Below are positions 9,026-17,796 of a stretch of 64,000 nt of DNA, piece after piece. Each line of letters opens with the position of its first letter. Positions within the stretch are counted from its first letter, which is position 1. The translations under genes were made by a program, and so were the position numbers. The stretch comes from an uncultured Pelagibacteraceae bacterium. GTDB taxonomy: Bacteria > Pseudomonadota > Alphaproteobacteria > Pelagibacterales > Pelagibacteraceae. Below the pieces are notes generated by a model. It saw only the letters and a program-made list of their open reading frames with translations, was not told the DNA's origin and did no database searches. The stretch is taken from assembly GCA_902616145.1 (NCBI GenBank), contig CACMRM010000004.1:1-64000 (forward strand), in the 5' to 3' direction.

Positions 9026-9418
9026 CTATTGTAGTATTTTCCAAGTACCACTTGCAGAGGCAACTATGTCGCTTGAATTAAAAATTTCACAAGAAATAAA
9101 AACCAGTGTTTTAGTTTTTTTTAATATTTTTACTTTTCCGGTAAGTTTATCACCAAGTTGGCCTACAGAGATAAATTTCATATCTAAATTAATTGTTACA
9201 CATCTCTTGTCACTAGCAACTCTATGAGCAGCCGTTCCCATACCAGTATCTGCTATAGTAGAAAGAAAACCACCATGTGCAATTTTACCAGTGTTTAAAT
9301 GTATATCTTTTACCTCTACTGAAAACTCATATTGAGTATCACTAATTTTTTTAAGCTCTAACCCGCCAAGATGTTTCATAAACCCTTGATTAGACTCGTC
9401 CATACTTTTTTTTATCAT
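9026..9418 (-). CDS. PaaI-like hotdog-fold acyl-CoA thioesterase
   Basis: A 130-residue single hotdog domain. IAHGGFLSTIADTGMGTAAHR (about residues 46-66) is the PaaI/YbgC-type helix with the HGG motif and the Asp used in catalysis. Members hydrolyse aryl- or acyl-CoA thioesters, often as house-cleaning enzymes; the substrate here is unknown. The start overlaps the upstream EamA gene by 29 bases. An internal Met (ATG at 9403) would cut the overlap to 14 and cannot be excluded, as neither start has a good Shine-Dalgarno. It is probably co-transcribed with the flanking minus-strand genes. Confidence 0.85.
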   Translation of the reverse strand: MIKKSMDESNQGFMKHLGGLELKKISDTQYEFSVEVKDIHLNTGKIAHGGFLSTIADTGMGTAAHRVASDKRCVTINLDMKFISVGQLGDKLTGKVKILKKTKTLVFISCEIFNSSDIVASASGTWKILQ

Positions 9419-10289
9419 ATAACGGAGCTAATTGTGAAAAAATAACTGCAAATAAAATGAGAATTATTCCTATAATTTTTATTTCATTTAAAAATTGACT
9501 TAAAATTATCCATCCGAAAATTGAAGCGAATACACCTTCAAGAGAAAATATAATAGCTACTGGCGCTGGAGAAAGATTCTGTTGTCCGTAAATTTGAAGA
9601 AGAAAGGCTACTCCGCTCGAGAGAATTCCTGCGTATAACATCTCTTTTCCATCTAAAACCATATTTGAAAATTTAACACTTTCAAAAACAAAAGCTGGCA
9701 TCAATGCAAATATAGATGCAATTAAGCATTGAAGGCACGCAATAGTAATTGGATAATTAAATATTCTTAAAAATCTTGAAATAAAAACAATATGGAATGC
9801 CCAAAATAATGCATTAAAAACTGCAATGCTATCTCCTATTCTTACTTGAATATTATCGAACTCAGTTAAAAGTATACCTCCAAATAAACAAATAATAATA
9901 GATAACCAAACAGACTTATGAATATTTTTTGAAAAAAAATAGTAAGCAACAAATGGAACTAAAACTACATAAAAAATTGTAAATACTGCTGTATTAGCTA
10001 CATCTGTATAAAGTAGAGCATACTGCTGTAAAACATTACCCATTGAAAGAAGAAACCCAATAAGCAATAGATTTAGAATGTTAACTTTTTTAAAAATTAT
10101 TGAATTAACCTTTTTATATTCGAAAATATAAAAAAATGGGACTAGCGTTAAAAATCCAAGAAATAGCCTGCCAAAAGTAAAAGTAAAAGGTCCGTTATAA
10201 TCCATTCCCATATCTTGAGCCACGAAAGCTGAACCCCAAATTAAAGAACAGCTGATAGCACAAATAAGAGAGAAAACTTTTTTACTCAT
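9390..10289 (-). CDS. EamA/DMT-family inner-membrane transporter
   Basis: 299 residues with about ten hydrophobic segments arranged as two EamA repeats. The first repeat begins ISCSLIWGSAFVAQDMG (13-29), and the second contains FHIVFISRFLRIF and ends with the conserved pattern SLEGVFASIFGWIILSQFLN. Drug/metabolite transporters of this size usually export amino acids or other small metabolites; the substrate is not readable. It sits 23 bases after aceF on the same strand and overlaps the thioesterase start. It may therefore be transcribed from the aceE promoter, though a functional tie to pyruvate dehydrogenase is not evident. Confidence 0.88.
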   Translation of the reverse strand: MSKKVFSLICAISCSLIWGSAFVAQDMGMDYNGPFTFTFGRLFLGFLTLVPFFYIFEYKKVNSIIFKKVNILNLLLIGFLLSMGNVLQQYALLYTDVANTAVFTIFYVVLVPFVAYYFFSKNIHKSVWLSIIICLFGGILLTEFDNIQVRIGDSIAVFNALFWAFHIVFISRFLRIFNYPITIACLQCLIASIFALMPAFVFESVKFSNMVLDGKEMLYAGILSSGVAFLLQIYGQQNLSPAPVAIIFSLEGVFASIFGWIILSQFLNEIKIIGIILILFAVIFSQLAPLYDKKKYGRV

Positions 10290-10312
10290 GCCTTGTACTA
10301 TTTTATAATTGA

Positions 10313-11572
10313 TTAAACGGCAAGTTTAAAAGCAAAGTCTTTGCCAAGACATTTCCCTAGATAAACGCAGAACCTAGCACCCTCCGCACCATCAATTATT
10401 CTATGGTCGTATGAAAGTGAAATTGGTAAAATTTTTCTTGAAACAAATTTGTCTTTAACTTTTACTAACCTGTCAAAGCTTTTTCCAACTCCAAGTATCG
10501 CTACTTCAGGAGGATTTATTATTGGTGTAAAGAAAGTTCCTCCAATACCGCCCAAGCTTGATATCGTCATTGAACCACCAAAAAATTCTTTTTTATCAAT
10601 TTTTAAATCTCTGCAAAGTCTACTTGTTTTTCTTAAAGCACTTCCAATTTCTTTTATGCTCATTTGATCAACATCTCTTATTTTAGGCACCATTAGACCG
10701 TGAGGAGTGTCTACTGCAAAACCAACATGAAAATATTTTTTATAAACAATTTTATCGTTAGCACTATCAATTGAAGCATTAAAATTTGGAAATTTTTTCA
10801 AGGCACTTACAAGAGCTTTTGCTATAAAAGCAAGAGGCGTCACTTTTATTTTCTCACCAGTATAATAATCATATAATGATGATCTAAATTGTTCCATTTC
10901 TGTTATATCAACTTCATCATGCTGTGTGACATGTGGAATTTCAGTCCAAGATCTTACTAAATGAGGACCAGATAATCTTTTAACTCTAGGTATATCTTTT
11001 AATTCTATTTCGCCAAATTCTTCGTGTGAATACTCTTCTTTGTGAACATTCTTCTCTAGTTTCCCACCTCTGACTGTTACTTGAGATCTTACAAAATTTT
11101 TAACATCTTCTTCAGAAACTCTGCCACCCCTTTGAGAACCAGGTATTTCAACTACATTGGCACCTAACTCTCTTGCAAATTTCCTAACCTTTGGACTAGC
11201 TGACTTACTACCTAATTGTGATTTAGGCGCTATAGGAATAATTTCTTTTGGTTTCTGAGGTTTGATCTCATTTATTTCTGTCTTTTCTACTTTTTTTTGC
11301 TCACTGACTGCTTCTTTTTTTTCCTCAGTAGCATTCTCTGCGTTCAGACTAAGAATTAAGTCTCCTTTATTAACTTTATCGCCAACTTTAACATTTATTT
11401 TTTCAATAACTCCCTCGTGTGTTGATGGCACTTCAACACTTGATTTGTCACTTTCCAATGTAATAAGAGAGTCATTTTTTTTTATTAGTTGACCTTCTTT
11501 AACCAGAACTTCAATAATCTCCACATCCTTGAAGTCACCCATATCTGGAACTAAAATTTTTGTACTAGCCAT
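10313..11572 (-). CDS. aceF: Pyruvate dehydrogenase E2, dihydrolipoyl acetyltransferase
   Basis: A 419-residue E2 core of pyruvate dehydrogenase, which transfers the acetyl group from lipoyl-lysine to CoA. Domain order is one lipoyl domain (residues 3-75, lipoylated K43 in ESDKSSVEVP), a charged Lys/Glu/Pro linker, a peripheral subunit-binding domain (about 125-160, SPKVRKFARELG), then the catalytic domain ending in DHRIIDG (389-395, His390 and Asp394). Only one lipoyl domain is present, where E. coli AceF has three; the second lipoyl domain of this complex sits on E1. The gene follows aceE by two bases. No E3 (lipoamide dehydrogenase) gene is visible in the window. Confidence 0.95.
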   Translation of the reverse strand: MASTKILVPDMGDFKDVEIIEVLVKEGQLIKKNDSLITLESDKSSVEVPSTHEGVIEKINVKVGDKVNKGDLILSLNAENATEEKKEAVSEQKKVEKTEINEIKPQKPKEIIPIAPKSQLGSKSASPKVRKFARELGANVVEIPGSQRGGRVSEEDVKNFVRSQVTVRGGKLEKNVHKEEYSHEEFGEIELKDIPRVKRLSGPHLVRSWTEIPHVTQHDEVDITEMEQFRSSLYDYYTGEKIKVTPLAFIAKALVSALKKFPNFNASIDSANDKIVYKKYFHVGFAVDTPHGLMVPKIRDVDQMSIKEIGSALRKTSRLCRDLKIDKKEFFGGSMTISSLGGIGGTFFTPIINPPEVAILGVGKSFDRLVKVKDKFVSRKILPISLSYDHRIIDGAEGARFCVYLGKCLGKDFAFKLAV

Positions 11573-11574
11573 AT

Positions 11575-14500
11575 TTATAAATTAGATGGAAAATCTCTAT
11601 CTTTATCAATCTTAAACTTTTTGATTGCACTTTCAGCTTTCTTGGTCTCAATTAATTGCTCTTTCGCTAGAGCACTTAATGTGTAAGCAACTATATGTTC
11701 TTTATCGACCTCGAAAAACTTTCTTAAATTTTTTCTGGTATCACTTCTTCCATAACCATCTGTTCCTAAAGAGTAAAAAGGTTTTTCCGTGTACGGTCTT
11801 ATCTGATCTGAGAATGATCTAGTGTAATCTGACGCAGCAATAACTGGTCCATCTGTTTTTTCTAAACACTTTTGAACATATGATTTTTTCTTTTTTTCAT
11901 TTGGATTTAATAAGTTCCATCTCTCAGTTTCCATACCGTCTTTTCTTAATTCATTGAAGCTAGTTACACTCCATACATCAGAGTCTACACCATAATTTTT
12001 TGATAAAATTTCCGCAGCAGCAATTATTTCTCTTAAAATTGTTCCTGAACCTAAAAGCTGAACTTTAGTTTTATTATTGTTTTTACTTTCTTTAAACAAA
12101 TACATTCCCTTAAGAATTCCCTCATTCGAACCCTTTGGCTTTTCTGGGTGAGAATAATTTTCGTTCATTGCAGTTATGTAATAGAAAATATTTTCCTTTT
12201 TTTCGTGCATTCTTTTCAAGCCATCTCTAAGTATAACAGCCATTTCATAAGCAAATGTAGGATCATAACTAATACAGTTTGGAATATTCGATGCTAGCAA
12301 ATGACTATGACCATCTTGATGCTGAAGTCCTTCTCCAGCTAAAGTAGTTCTTCCTGCAGTAGCCCCAATCAAGAAACCTCTTGCTTGAGAGTCTCCAGCG
12401 GCCCACGCTAAATCTCCAACCCTTTGAAAACCAAACATAGAGTAAAAAATATAAATCGGTATCATCTCTAAATCGTGATTTGTGTAAGCAGTACCAGCTG
12501 CAATCCAAGATGACATTGCTCCTGACTCATTTATTCCCTCTTCTAATACTTGGCCACTTTTATCTTCCCTGTAAGAGCTTAACTGTTCTGAGTCTACAGG
12601 CTCATATTTTTGACCTTCATGAGCATATATTCCTATTTTTTGGAAAAAACCTTCCATCCCAAAAGTTCTTGCCTCATCTGGGATAATAGGAACTAATCTT
12701 GGTGATATATTTTTATCTCTTAGTAATGCAGTTAGCATTCTAACTAATGCCATCGTAGTCGACATTTCTTTATCTCCTGTAGATTTCATAAAATTATCGA
12801 ATATTTCCTTAGGAGGAGCTTTTATTTGTTTTGCAAATGAAGATCTTTCTGGGATAAAACCACCAAGCTTTATTCTTTGATCTTTAAGATATTTAATTTC
12901 TTCAGAGTTTTCATCTGGTTTGTAATACTCAATATTTTTTACTTGCTTATCAGTAAGAGGTACACCAAATCTATCTCTATAATAAAGCAAATCCTCCTCA
13001 TCTAATTTTTTTTGTTGGTGAGTTGTATTTATACTTTCACCAGATTTTCCCATACCGTAACCTTTTATTGTTTTTGCAAGAATAACAGTTGGAGAACCAG
13101 TATGCTGCATCGCTGAATGGTAGGCAGCATAAACTTTATGTGGATCATGACCACCTCTATTTAATCTCCATATATCTTTATCTGTCATTGTAGACACCAT
13201 TTCTTTGAGTTCAGGATACTTCCCAAAAAATTTTTCTCTTACATATAAACCATCTTTAGCTTTAAAAGCTTGATACTCTCCATCGACACATTCGTTCATT
13301 CTTTTTACTAGTAGGCCAGATTTATCTTTCATTAGCAGTTTATCCCAATAAGAACCCCAGATTACTTTAATAACATTCCAACCAGTTCCTCTAAAACTTC
13401 CTTCGAGCTCTTGAATAATTTTTCCATTTCCTCTAACAGGTCCATCAAGTCTTTGAAGATTACAATTAATTACAAAGATCAAATTGTCTAATTTTTCTCT
13501 TGCAGCTAAACCGATTGCACCCATTGACTCGGGTTCATCCATTTCTCCATCTCCTAAGAATACCCAAATTTTTCTTCCCTCATCTTTAACTAAACCTCTA
13601 TTAATTAAATATTTTAGAAACCGCGCTTGATAAATTGCCATGATAGGACCAAGACCCATAGAGACAGTTGGGAACTGCCAAAAGTTAGGCATCAACCAGG
13701 GGTGAGGATAAGATGATAGACCATCTTTACCAACTTCTTGTCTAAATCCATCTAATTGTTTTGCTGAGAGCCTTCCCTCTAGGAATGCTCTTGCATACAT
13801 ACCTGGAGCCGAGTGACCTTGAAAATAAATTAAGTCACCACCAAATTTATTATTTTTTGCTCTCCAAAAATGATTCATACCAACATCATATAACGTTGCC
13901 GCTGACGCAAAAGTTCCTATGTGCCCACCTAGTTCAGAACTTTTTTTGTTTGCTTTTACAACCATAGCAGCAGCATTCCACCTAATGATTGCTCTTAATT
14001 TTTTTTCAATATTTTGGTCCCCAGGGGATTTAGCTTCTGCCTCGGGTGGAATAGTATTTATGTATGGTGTTGTTCTTGTATCGGGCAAAACTAAACCTGA
14101 TTTATAAGCTTGATCAATAACTTTATTTAATAGATAGCTTGCTCTTGGCGCTCCATCAGACTCAATCACTGAATTTAAAGACTCTATCCATTCATTTGTT
14201 TCGATCGGGTCAATGTCATCTTTTGAAGGTGGTTCTGCAAAAACCTTTTTAACTTGTTTTACAGGATTTAAGTTACCGTTTGTTTTTGGTTTTTCTTGAA
14301 TTAATTCTTCTTTAACTTCTTCTTTTTTTATTTCTTGTTTTGGTGCAGACGCCGCTTGACCGTTTTCTATAGTTGCTAATAAACTTCCTTCAGATACTTT
14401 ATCTCCTATTTTTACTTTTAAATCTTTTATTTGGCCAGCTGAAGGAGATGGAATTTCTACGCTGGATTTATCGCTCTCTATTGTGACGATTGGATCATTT

Positions 14501-14592
14501 TTATTGATCTGATCACCAGGTTTGACTAAAATTTCTATTACTTCTACGTCTTTAAAATCACCTATATCTGGGACTGAAATATTCTGAGCCAT
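11575..14592 (-). CDS. aceE: Pyruvate dehydrogenase E1, homodimeric, with N-terminal lipoyl domain
   Basis: About 1005 residues: a thiamine-diphosphate E1 that decarboxylates pyruvate and acetylates lipoyl-lysine. The E1 body carries the TPP-binding motif GDGEMDEPES, with a downstream NCN (VINCNLQRLDGPVRG). It is preceded by about 120 extra residues: a complete lipoyl domain (3-75, K42 in ESDKSSVEIP) and a Lys/Glu/Pro linker. Standard AceE is about 890 residues and has no lipoyl domain. I chose the ATG at 14592 (MAQNISVPD), because it aligns with the start of AceF (MASTKILVPD) and AGAG lies a few bases upstream. An in-frame ATG at 14619 would add nine residues with no visible ribosome site. 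It heads the aceE-aceF transcript. Confidence 0.94.
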   Translation of the reverse strand: MAQNISVPDIGDFKDVEVIEILVKPGDQINKNDPIVTIESDKSSVEIPSPSAGQIKDLKVKIGDKVSEGSLLATIENGQAASAPKQEIKKEEVKEELIQEKPKTNGNLNPVKQVKKVFAEPPSKDDIDPIETNEWIESLNSVIESDGAPRASYLLNKVIDQAYKSGLVLPDTRTTPYINTIPPEAEAKSPGDQNIEKKLRAIIRWNAAAMVVKANKKSSELGGHIGTFASAATLYDVGMNHFWRAKNNKFGGDLIYFQGHSAPGMYARAFLEGRLSAKQLDGFRQEVGKDGLSSYPHPWLMPNFWQFPTVSMGLGPIMAIYQARFLKYLINRGLVKDEGRKIWVFLGDGEMDEPESMGAIGLAAREKLDNLIFVINCNLQRLDGPVRGNGKIIQELEGSFRGTGWNVIKVIWGSYWDKLLMKDKSGLLVKRMNECVDGEYQAFKAKDGLYVREKFFGKYPELKEMVSTMTDKDIWRLNRGGHDPHKVYAAYHSAMQHTGSPTVILAKTIKGYGMGKSGESINTTHQQKKLDEEDLLYYRDRFGVPLTDKQVKNIEYYKPDENSEEIKYLKDQRIKLGGFIPERSSFAKQIKAPPKEIFDNFMKSTGDKEMSTTMALVRMLTALLRDKNISPRLVPIIPDEARTFGMEGFFQKIGIYAHEGQKYEPVDSEQLSSYREDKSGQVLEEGINESGAMSSWIAAGTAYTNHDLEMIPIYIFYSMFGFQRVGDLAWAAGDSQARGFLIGATAGRTTLAGEGLQHQDGHSHLLASNIPNCISYDPTFAYEMAVILRDGLKRMHEKKENIFYYITAMNENYSHPEKPKGSNEGILKGMYLFKESKNNNKTKVQLLGSGTILREIIAAAEILSKNYGVDSDVWSVTSFNELRKDGMETERWNLLNPNEKKKKSYVQKCLEKTDGPVIAASDYTRSFSDQIRPYTEKPFYSLGTDGYGRSDTRKNLRKFFEVDKEHIVAYTLSALAKEQLIETKKAESAIKKFKIDKDRDFPSNL

Positions 14593-14664
14593 ATCTCTAT
14601 TATAAACTGGATGGAACATATAAAAAAGTTATTGAATAATAAACTAGAAAGAATAGCGCTTATA

Positions 14665-14681
14665 AGTTGAATAGTTCAACT
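14665..14681. promoter_or_regulatory. Palindromic candidate operator between aceE and acetoacetyl-CoA synthetase
   Basis: AGTTGAA-TAG-TTCAACT is a perfect 7-base inverted repeat in the divergent intergenic region. Just after it, TTGACA (14683-14688) could be a -35 element reading right. The repeated CATTTTTTG blocks and a TGACA/TGTCA inverted pair (14684-14710) follow. The placement fits a regulator of the aceEF and/or ligase promoters. The regulator is unknown; a GntR-type dimer is only a guess. Confidence 0.35.
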
Positions 14682-14732
14682 TTTGACACATTTTTTGCCA
14701 TTTTTTGTCACCTCTGAATGGTTCTATAAGTT

Positions 14733-14834
14733 ATGAAATGGCTAATTAAATTATTGTTCAAAAAGAAAGAAATAAGAAGCAATCAAGGTCAGATTGTTCA
14801 GAAATTTCTATTAAAAAAATATCTATTAAGATAA
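14733..14834 (+). CDS. Possible 33-residue basic peptide
   Basis: An ATG ORF of 33 codons encodes a short peptide rich in Lys, Leu and Ile (starts MKWLIKLLFKKKEI). It lies 25 bases before the acetoacetyl-CoA synthetase start, in the region shared with the aceE promoter. There is no good Shine-Dalgarno and no recognised family. It may simply be untranslated leader; conservation in relatives would decide. Confidence 0.18.
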   Translation: MKWLIKLLFKKKEIRSNQGQIVQKFLLKKYLLR

Positions 14835-14859
14835 TTTCATTAGAGCTAAATTAGCTTTT

Positions 14860-16788
14860 ATGAATAAACCGCTCTGGCAACCTTCAGAAAAATTAAAAGA
14901 AAACTCTTTATTAAAAGATTTTTGTAGATTTATTAATTTTAAATCATCTAATAACTTTAAAGAAGTTTGGCAATGGTCAATTAATAACCCAAATGAATTT
15001 TGGTCAAAGTTTTGGGATTATTCGAAAATTATTGGAGATAAAGGATCTGAAATAATTAAAAAAGATAAAATATTTAACAAAACGAAATTTTTTTCAGATT
15101 CTAAATTGAACTATACAGAAAATATTCTTAAAAAAAGATCTGATAAATTAGCAATTAATTTTCTATCCGAGAGGGGTTTTGAAGAAAATATTACTTGGAA
15201 TGAATTATATGAAAAAGTTTGTAAATTTTCATCTTATCTAAAAAAACAAAATCTTCAGAAAGGAGATAGAGTTGCAGCGTATGTGCCCAACAAAATAGAG
15301 TCCATCATTTGTTTTTTAGCTTGTGCAAAAAATGGAATTATATGGTCTTCTTGTTCACCTGATTTTGGAGCTCAGGGAGTTGTAGATAGATTCAAACAGA
15401 TAGAACCAAAAATTTTTATTACATGCGATTATTACTATTATAATGGAAAAAAAATAAATATTTTAGATAAAGTCGAAGAAATTCTTAAACAGATACCATC
15501 AATTGAGAAAGTAATTGCATTTAATTATAATAAAAAAGAGAGAGAAAGTTTAAAGAATTTCATTAATTTTGAAGAGACTTTAAAGAACGACTTAGACGAG
15601 GGTTTTGAAAGATTTGAATTCAATCATCCTATTTACATTCTTTTTTCAAGCGGCACTACAGGAAAACCAAAATGTATTACTCATGGATCAGGAAATGTAT
15701 TAATTGAACATAATAAAGAGTTTATGCTTCATTGCGACATTAGAGAAAACGAAAACTTATTTTACTATACTACAACAGGCTGGATGATGTGGAACTGGTT
15801 AGTAGGTGGATTAGCGACTGGCTCATCAATTTTTCTTTTTGATGGAGCTCCAGTTTTTCCCAAGATAGATATTCTTCTTGAATATTGCCAAAATAAAAAG
15901 ATTAATCTCTTTGGTGTAAGTGCAAAATATATAGATCATTTAAAGAACGAAAATTACAACAATAAAAATTTAGATTTAAATTCTGTAAAAATTATTACCT
16001 CAACTGGATCACCGTTAGCAGAGGAAAGCTTCAAATATGTATATAATAATATTAAGAAAGATGTCCACCTCGCGTCTATTGCAGGAGGAACAGACTTAGT
16101 TGGATGTTTAGTACTTGGAAATCTTTTTTCAGATGTTCATAAAGGTGAAATTCAAGGACAAAGTTTGGGTATCGACGTTGATGTCTTCACAGATGACGGA
16201 AAAAGTACCGTTGAAGGAGATAAAGGAGAGTTAGTTGTAAAACAACCATTTCCATCTATGCCAGTAAAATTTTGGGGAGATGATGATGGTCAAAAATATC
16301 ACAATGCTTACTTTACAAGATTTAAAAATATTTGGCACCATGGAGATTTTATTGAAAGAACTGATAAGAATGGATTTATTATGCGTGGCAGATCGGACTC
16401 TACATTAAATCCAGGAGGAGTAAGAATTGGAACCTCCGAAATTTACCAGCAAGTAGAAGATATAGATTTCATTACTGAAGGATTGGTTGTCGGGCAAGAC
16501 TTTAATGATGATGTGAGAATTATTTTATTTGTCACAACTAAAAACAATCAAGAAATAGACAATGACAAAATAAAATCAATCAAATCTAAAATAAGAAAAA
16601 ACTGCTCTCCTAAGCACGTGCCTGCAATAATCGTTAAAGTCCCGGAGATACCAAGAACAAAAAGTGGGAAAATTGTGGAGTTAGCTGTAAGACAGATAAT
16701 AAATGGTGAAAAAATCAATAATAAAGAAGCGATAGCTAATCCTGAGTCTCTTCAATTTTTTGAGAAACTGCCGCAGCTAAAATTGTAG
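14860..16788 (+). CDS. aacS: Acetoacetyl-CoA synthetase (acetoacetate-CoA ligase)
   Basis: 642 residues of the ANL adenylate-forming superfamily. It activates acetoacetate with ATP and CoA to acetoacetyl-CoA in the cytosol. The N-terminus (MNKPLWQPSEKLKENS) matches the opening typical of acetoacetate-CoA ligases, and full length fits. The P-loop-like motif is SSGTTGKPK, with ATGSSIFLF and GRSDSTLNPGGVRIGTSEIY downstream. The catalytic lysine is K604 in PRTKSGK. It stands divergent from aceEF and converges on a deacetylase-thiolase pair. The thiolase could split the acetoacetyl-CoA made here into two acetyl-CoA, so together they form a ketone-body utilisation route. Confidence 0.92.
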   Translation: MNKPLWQPSEKLKENSLLKDFCRFINFKSSNNFKEVWQWSINNPNEFWSKFWDYSKIIGDKGSEIIKKDKIFNKTKFFSDSKLNYTENILKKRSDKLAINFLSERGFEENITWNELYEKVCKFSSYLKKQNLQKGDRVAAYVPNKIESIICFLACAKNGIIWSSCSPDFGAQGVVDRFKQIEPKIFITCDYYYYNGKKINILDKVEEILKQIPSIEKVIAFNYNKKERESLKNFINFEETLKNDLDEGFERFEFNHPIYILFSSGTTGKPKCITHGSGNVLIEHNKEFMLHCDIRENENLFYYTTTGWMMWNWLVGGLATGSSIFLFDGAPVFPKIDILLEYCQNKKINLFGVSAKYIDHLKNENYNNKNLDLNSVKIITSTGSPLAEESFKYVYNNIKKDVHLASIAGGTDLVGCLVLGNLFSDVHKGEIQGQSLGIDVDVFTDDGKSTVEGDKGELVVKQPFPSMPVKFWGDDDGQKYHNAYFTRFKNIWHHGDFIERTDKNGFIMRGRSDSTLNPGGVRIGTSEIYQQVEDIDFITEGLVVGQDFNDDVRIILFVTTKNNQEIDNDKIKSIKSKIRKNCSPKHVPAIIVKVPEIPRTKSGKIVELAVRQIINGEKINNKEAIANPESLQFFEKLPQLKL

Positions 16789-16841
16789 CGCGTCAGTTTT
16801 AAGAGTTATCTTTAATTTTTAGGTAATTATTATATATTCAA

Positions 16842-16886
16842 GTCTTGGCTTTAGTCCCTAAGTTTTAGTCCATCTAAAGTCAAGAC
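16842..16886. terminator. Hairpin at convergent gene junction
   Basis: GTCTTGGCTTTAG (16842-16854) pairs along all 13 positions, with one G-T wobble, with CTAAAGTCAAGAC (16874-16886) around a 19-base loop. It lies between two convergent stop codons, ending two bases short of the deacetylase stop. There is no long T run on either side, so it is either a weak bidirectional terminator or an mRNA 3'-end stabiliser. Confidence 0.45.
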
Positions 16887-16888
16887 CT

Positions 16889-17782
16889 TTAAAAATAGTT
16901 TGCGCAATTTTTGTGTAACATAGAATGAAGTTCTATAAGTTTGTCAAAGCTTTTATTATAACCACCGCCAAGCACGCCACACAAAGGTATATTTTTTGAA
17001 TAAAAGTTTTCAATAACCATTCGATCTCTTTTATTAATCCCTTCATCAGTAATTTTGAGTTTTCCTAGTCTATCTTCATAATGTATATCAACTCCTGCAA
17101 CGTAGAAAACAAAATCATAAATATTTTTATTTAACTCCTTTAGATTTTTATTTAAAACATTAAGGTAATCTTTGTCTTCCATATTGTCTTGAAGCTCAAT
17201 ATCAATATCACTTTTAGATTTTTTTGCAGGGTAATTTGATGCACAATGCATACTAAAAGTTAATACATCTTTATCGTTTTGAAATATTTCTGAATTTCCA
17301 TTACCTTGATGAACATCTAAATCTAATATTAGAATTTTTTTGGCATATCCTTTATTTTTCAAATAGTTTGCTGCAACAGCAGTATCATTAAAAACACAAT
17401 AACCTGCTCCATAATCAAAAGTAGCATGATGACTTCCTCCAGCAGTATTGCAAGCAAGCTTTGAGTCTAGAGCAAGTTTACTAGCTAGTACTGTCCCTCC
17501 GGTAGCAACAAAAGATCTTCTCACAACGCTATCATTTATTGGAAAACCGATTTTTTTCTGAGCTTTAATACATAGTGTCTTGTTCTTAATATCATTAATA
17601 TATTCTAAAGAATGAGAGGTTTTCATTGTTTCAATCGAACATTCTTTTGGAATATGAAATTTTTGAACTACTTTTGCATGCAAAAGATGATTTGCTAATG
17701 CACCAAATTTTTTTATAGGAAACTTATTATCATCATTTATTTTTGCTACATAATCAGGATGATTTACTACAGGTAATTCCAT
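16889..17782 (-). CDS. Histone deacetylase-family (class IV-like) amidohydrolase
   Basis: A 297-residue zinc-dependent deacetylase of the arginase/deacetylase superfamily. Visible are tandem catalytic histidines H118-H119 in GGSHHATFDYGAGYC, zinc ligands D156 and H158 in LDLDVHQGNG, and a later Asp in VAGVDIHYED. The opening VNHPDYVAKI and NKFPIKKF resemble the HDAC11-like class IV group rather than AcuC. Bacterial members remove acetyl groups from small amines or lysine side chains; the substrate here is unknown. It lies 14 bases downstream of the acetyl-CoA acetyltransferase on the same strand, so it is probably co-expressed. That context hints at a link to acetyl-CoA status. Confidence 0.88.
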   Translation of the reverse strand: MELPVVNHPDYVAKINDDNKFPIKKFGALANHLLHAKVVQKFHIPKECSIETMKTSHSLEYINDIKNKTLCIKAQKKIGFPINDSVVRRSFVATGGTVLASKLALDSKLACNTAGGSHHATFDYGAGYCVFNDTAVAANYLKNKGYAKKILILDLDVHQGNGNSEIFQNDKDVLTFSMHCASNYPAKKSKSDIDIELQDNMEDKDYLNVLNKNLKELNKNIYDFVFYVAGVDIHYEDRLGKLKITDEGINKRDRMVIENFYSKNIPLCGVLGGGYNKSFDKLIELHSMLHKNCANYF

Positions 17783-17796
17783 TTAAAGATGATATT

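Noticed and set aside
14593-14619. Longer aceE start (nine extra residues)
   Set aside because: No ribosome site is seen, and the shorter start aligns with the AceF lipoyl domain start.
16817-16833. 17-base identity with 25447-25463 (TTTTAGGTAATTATTAT), both intergenic
   Set aside because: At this base composition about one such match is expected by chance in 64 kb. The flanks do not match.
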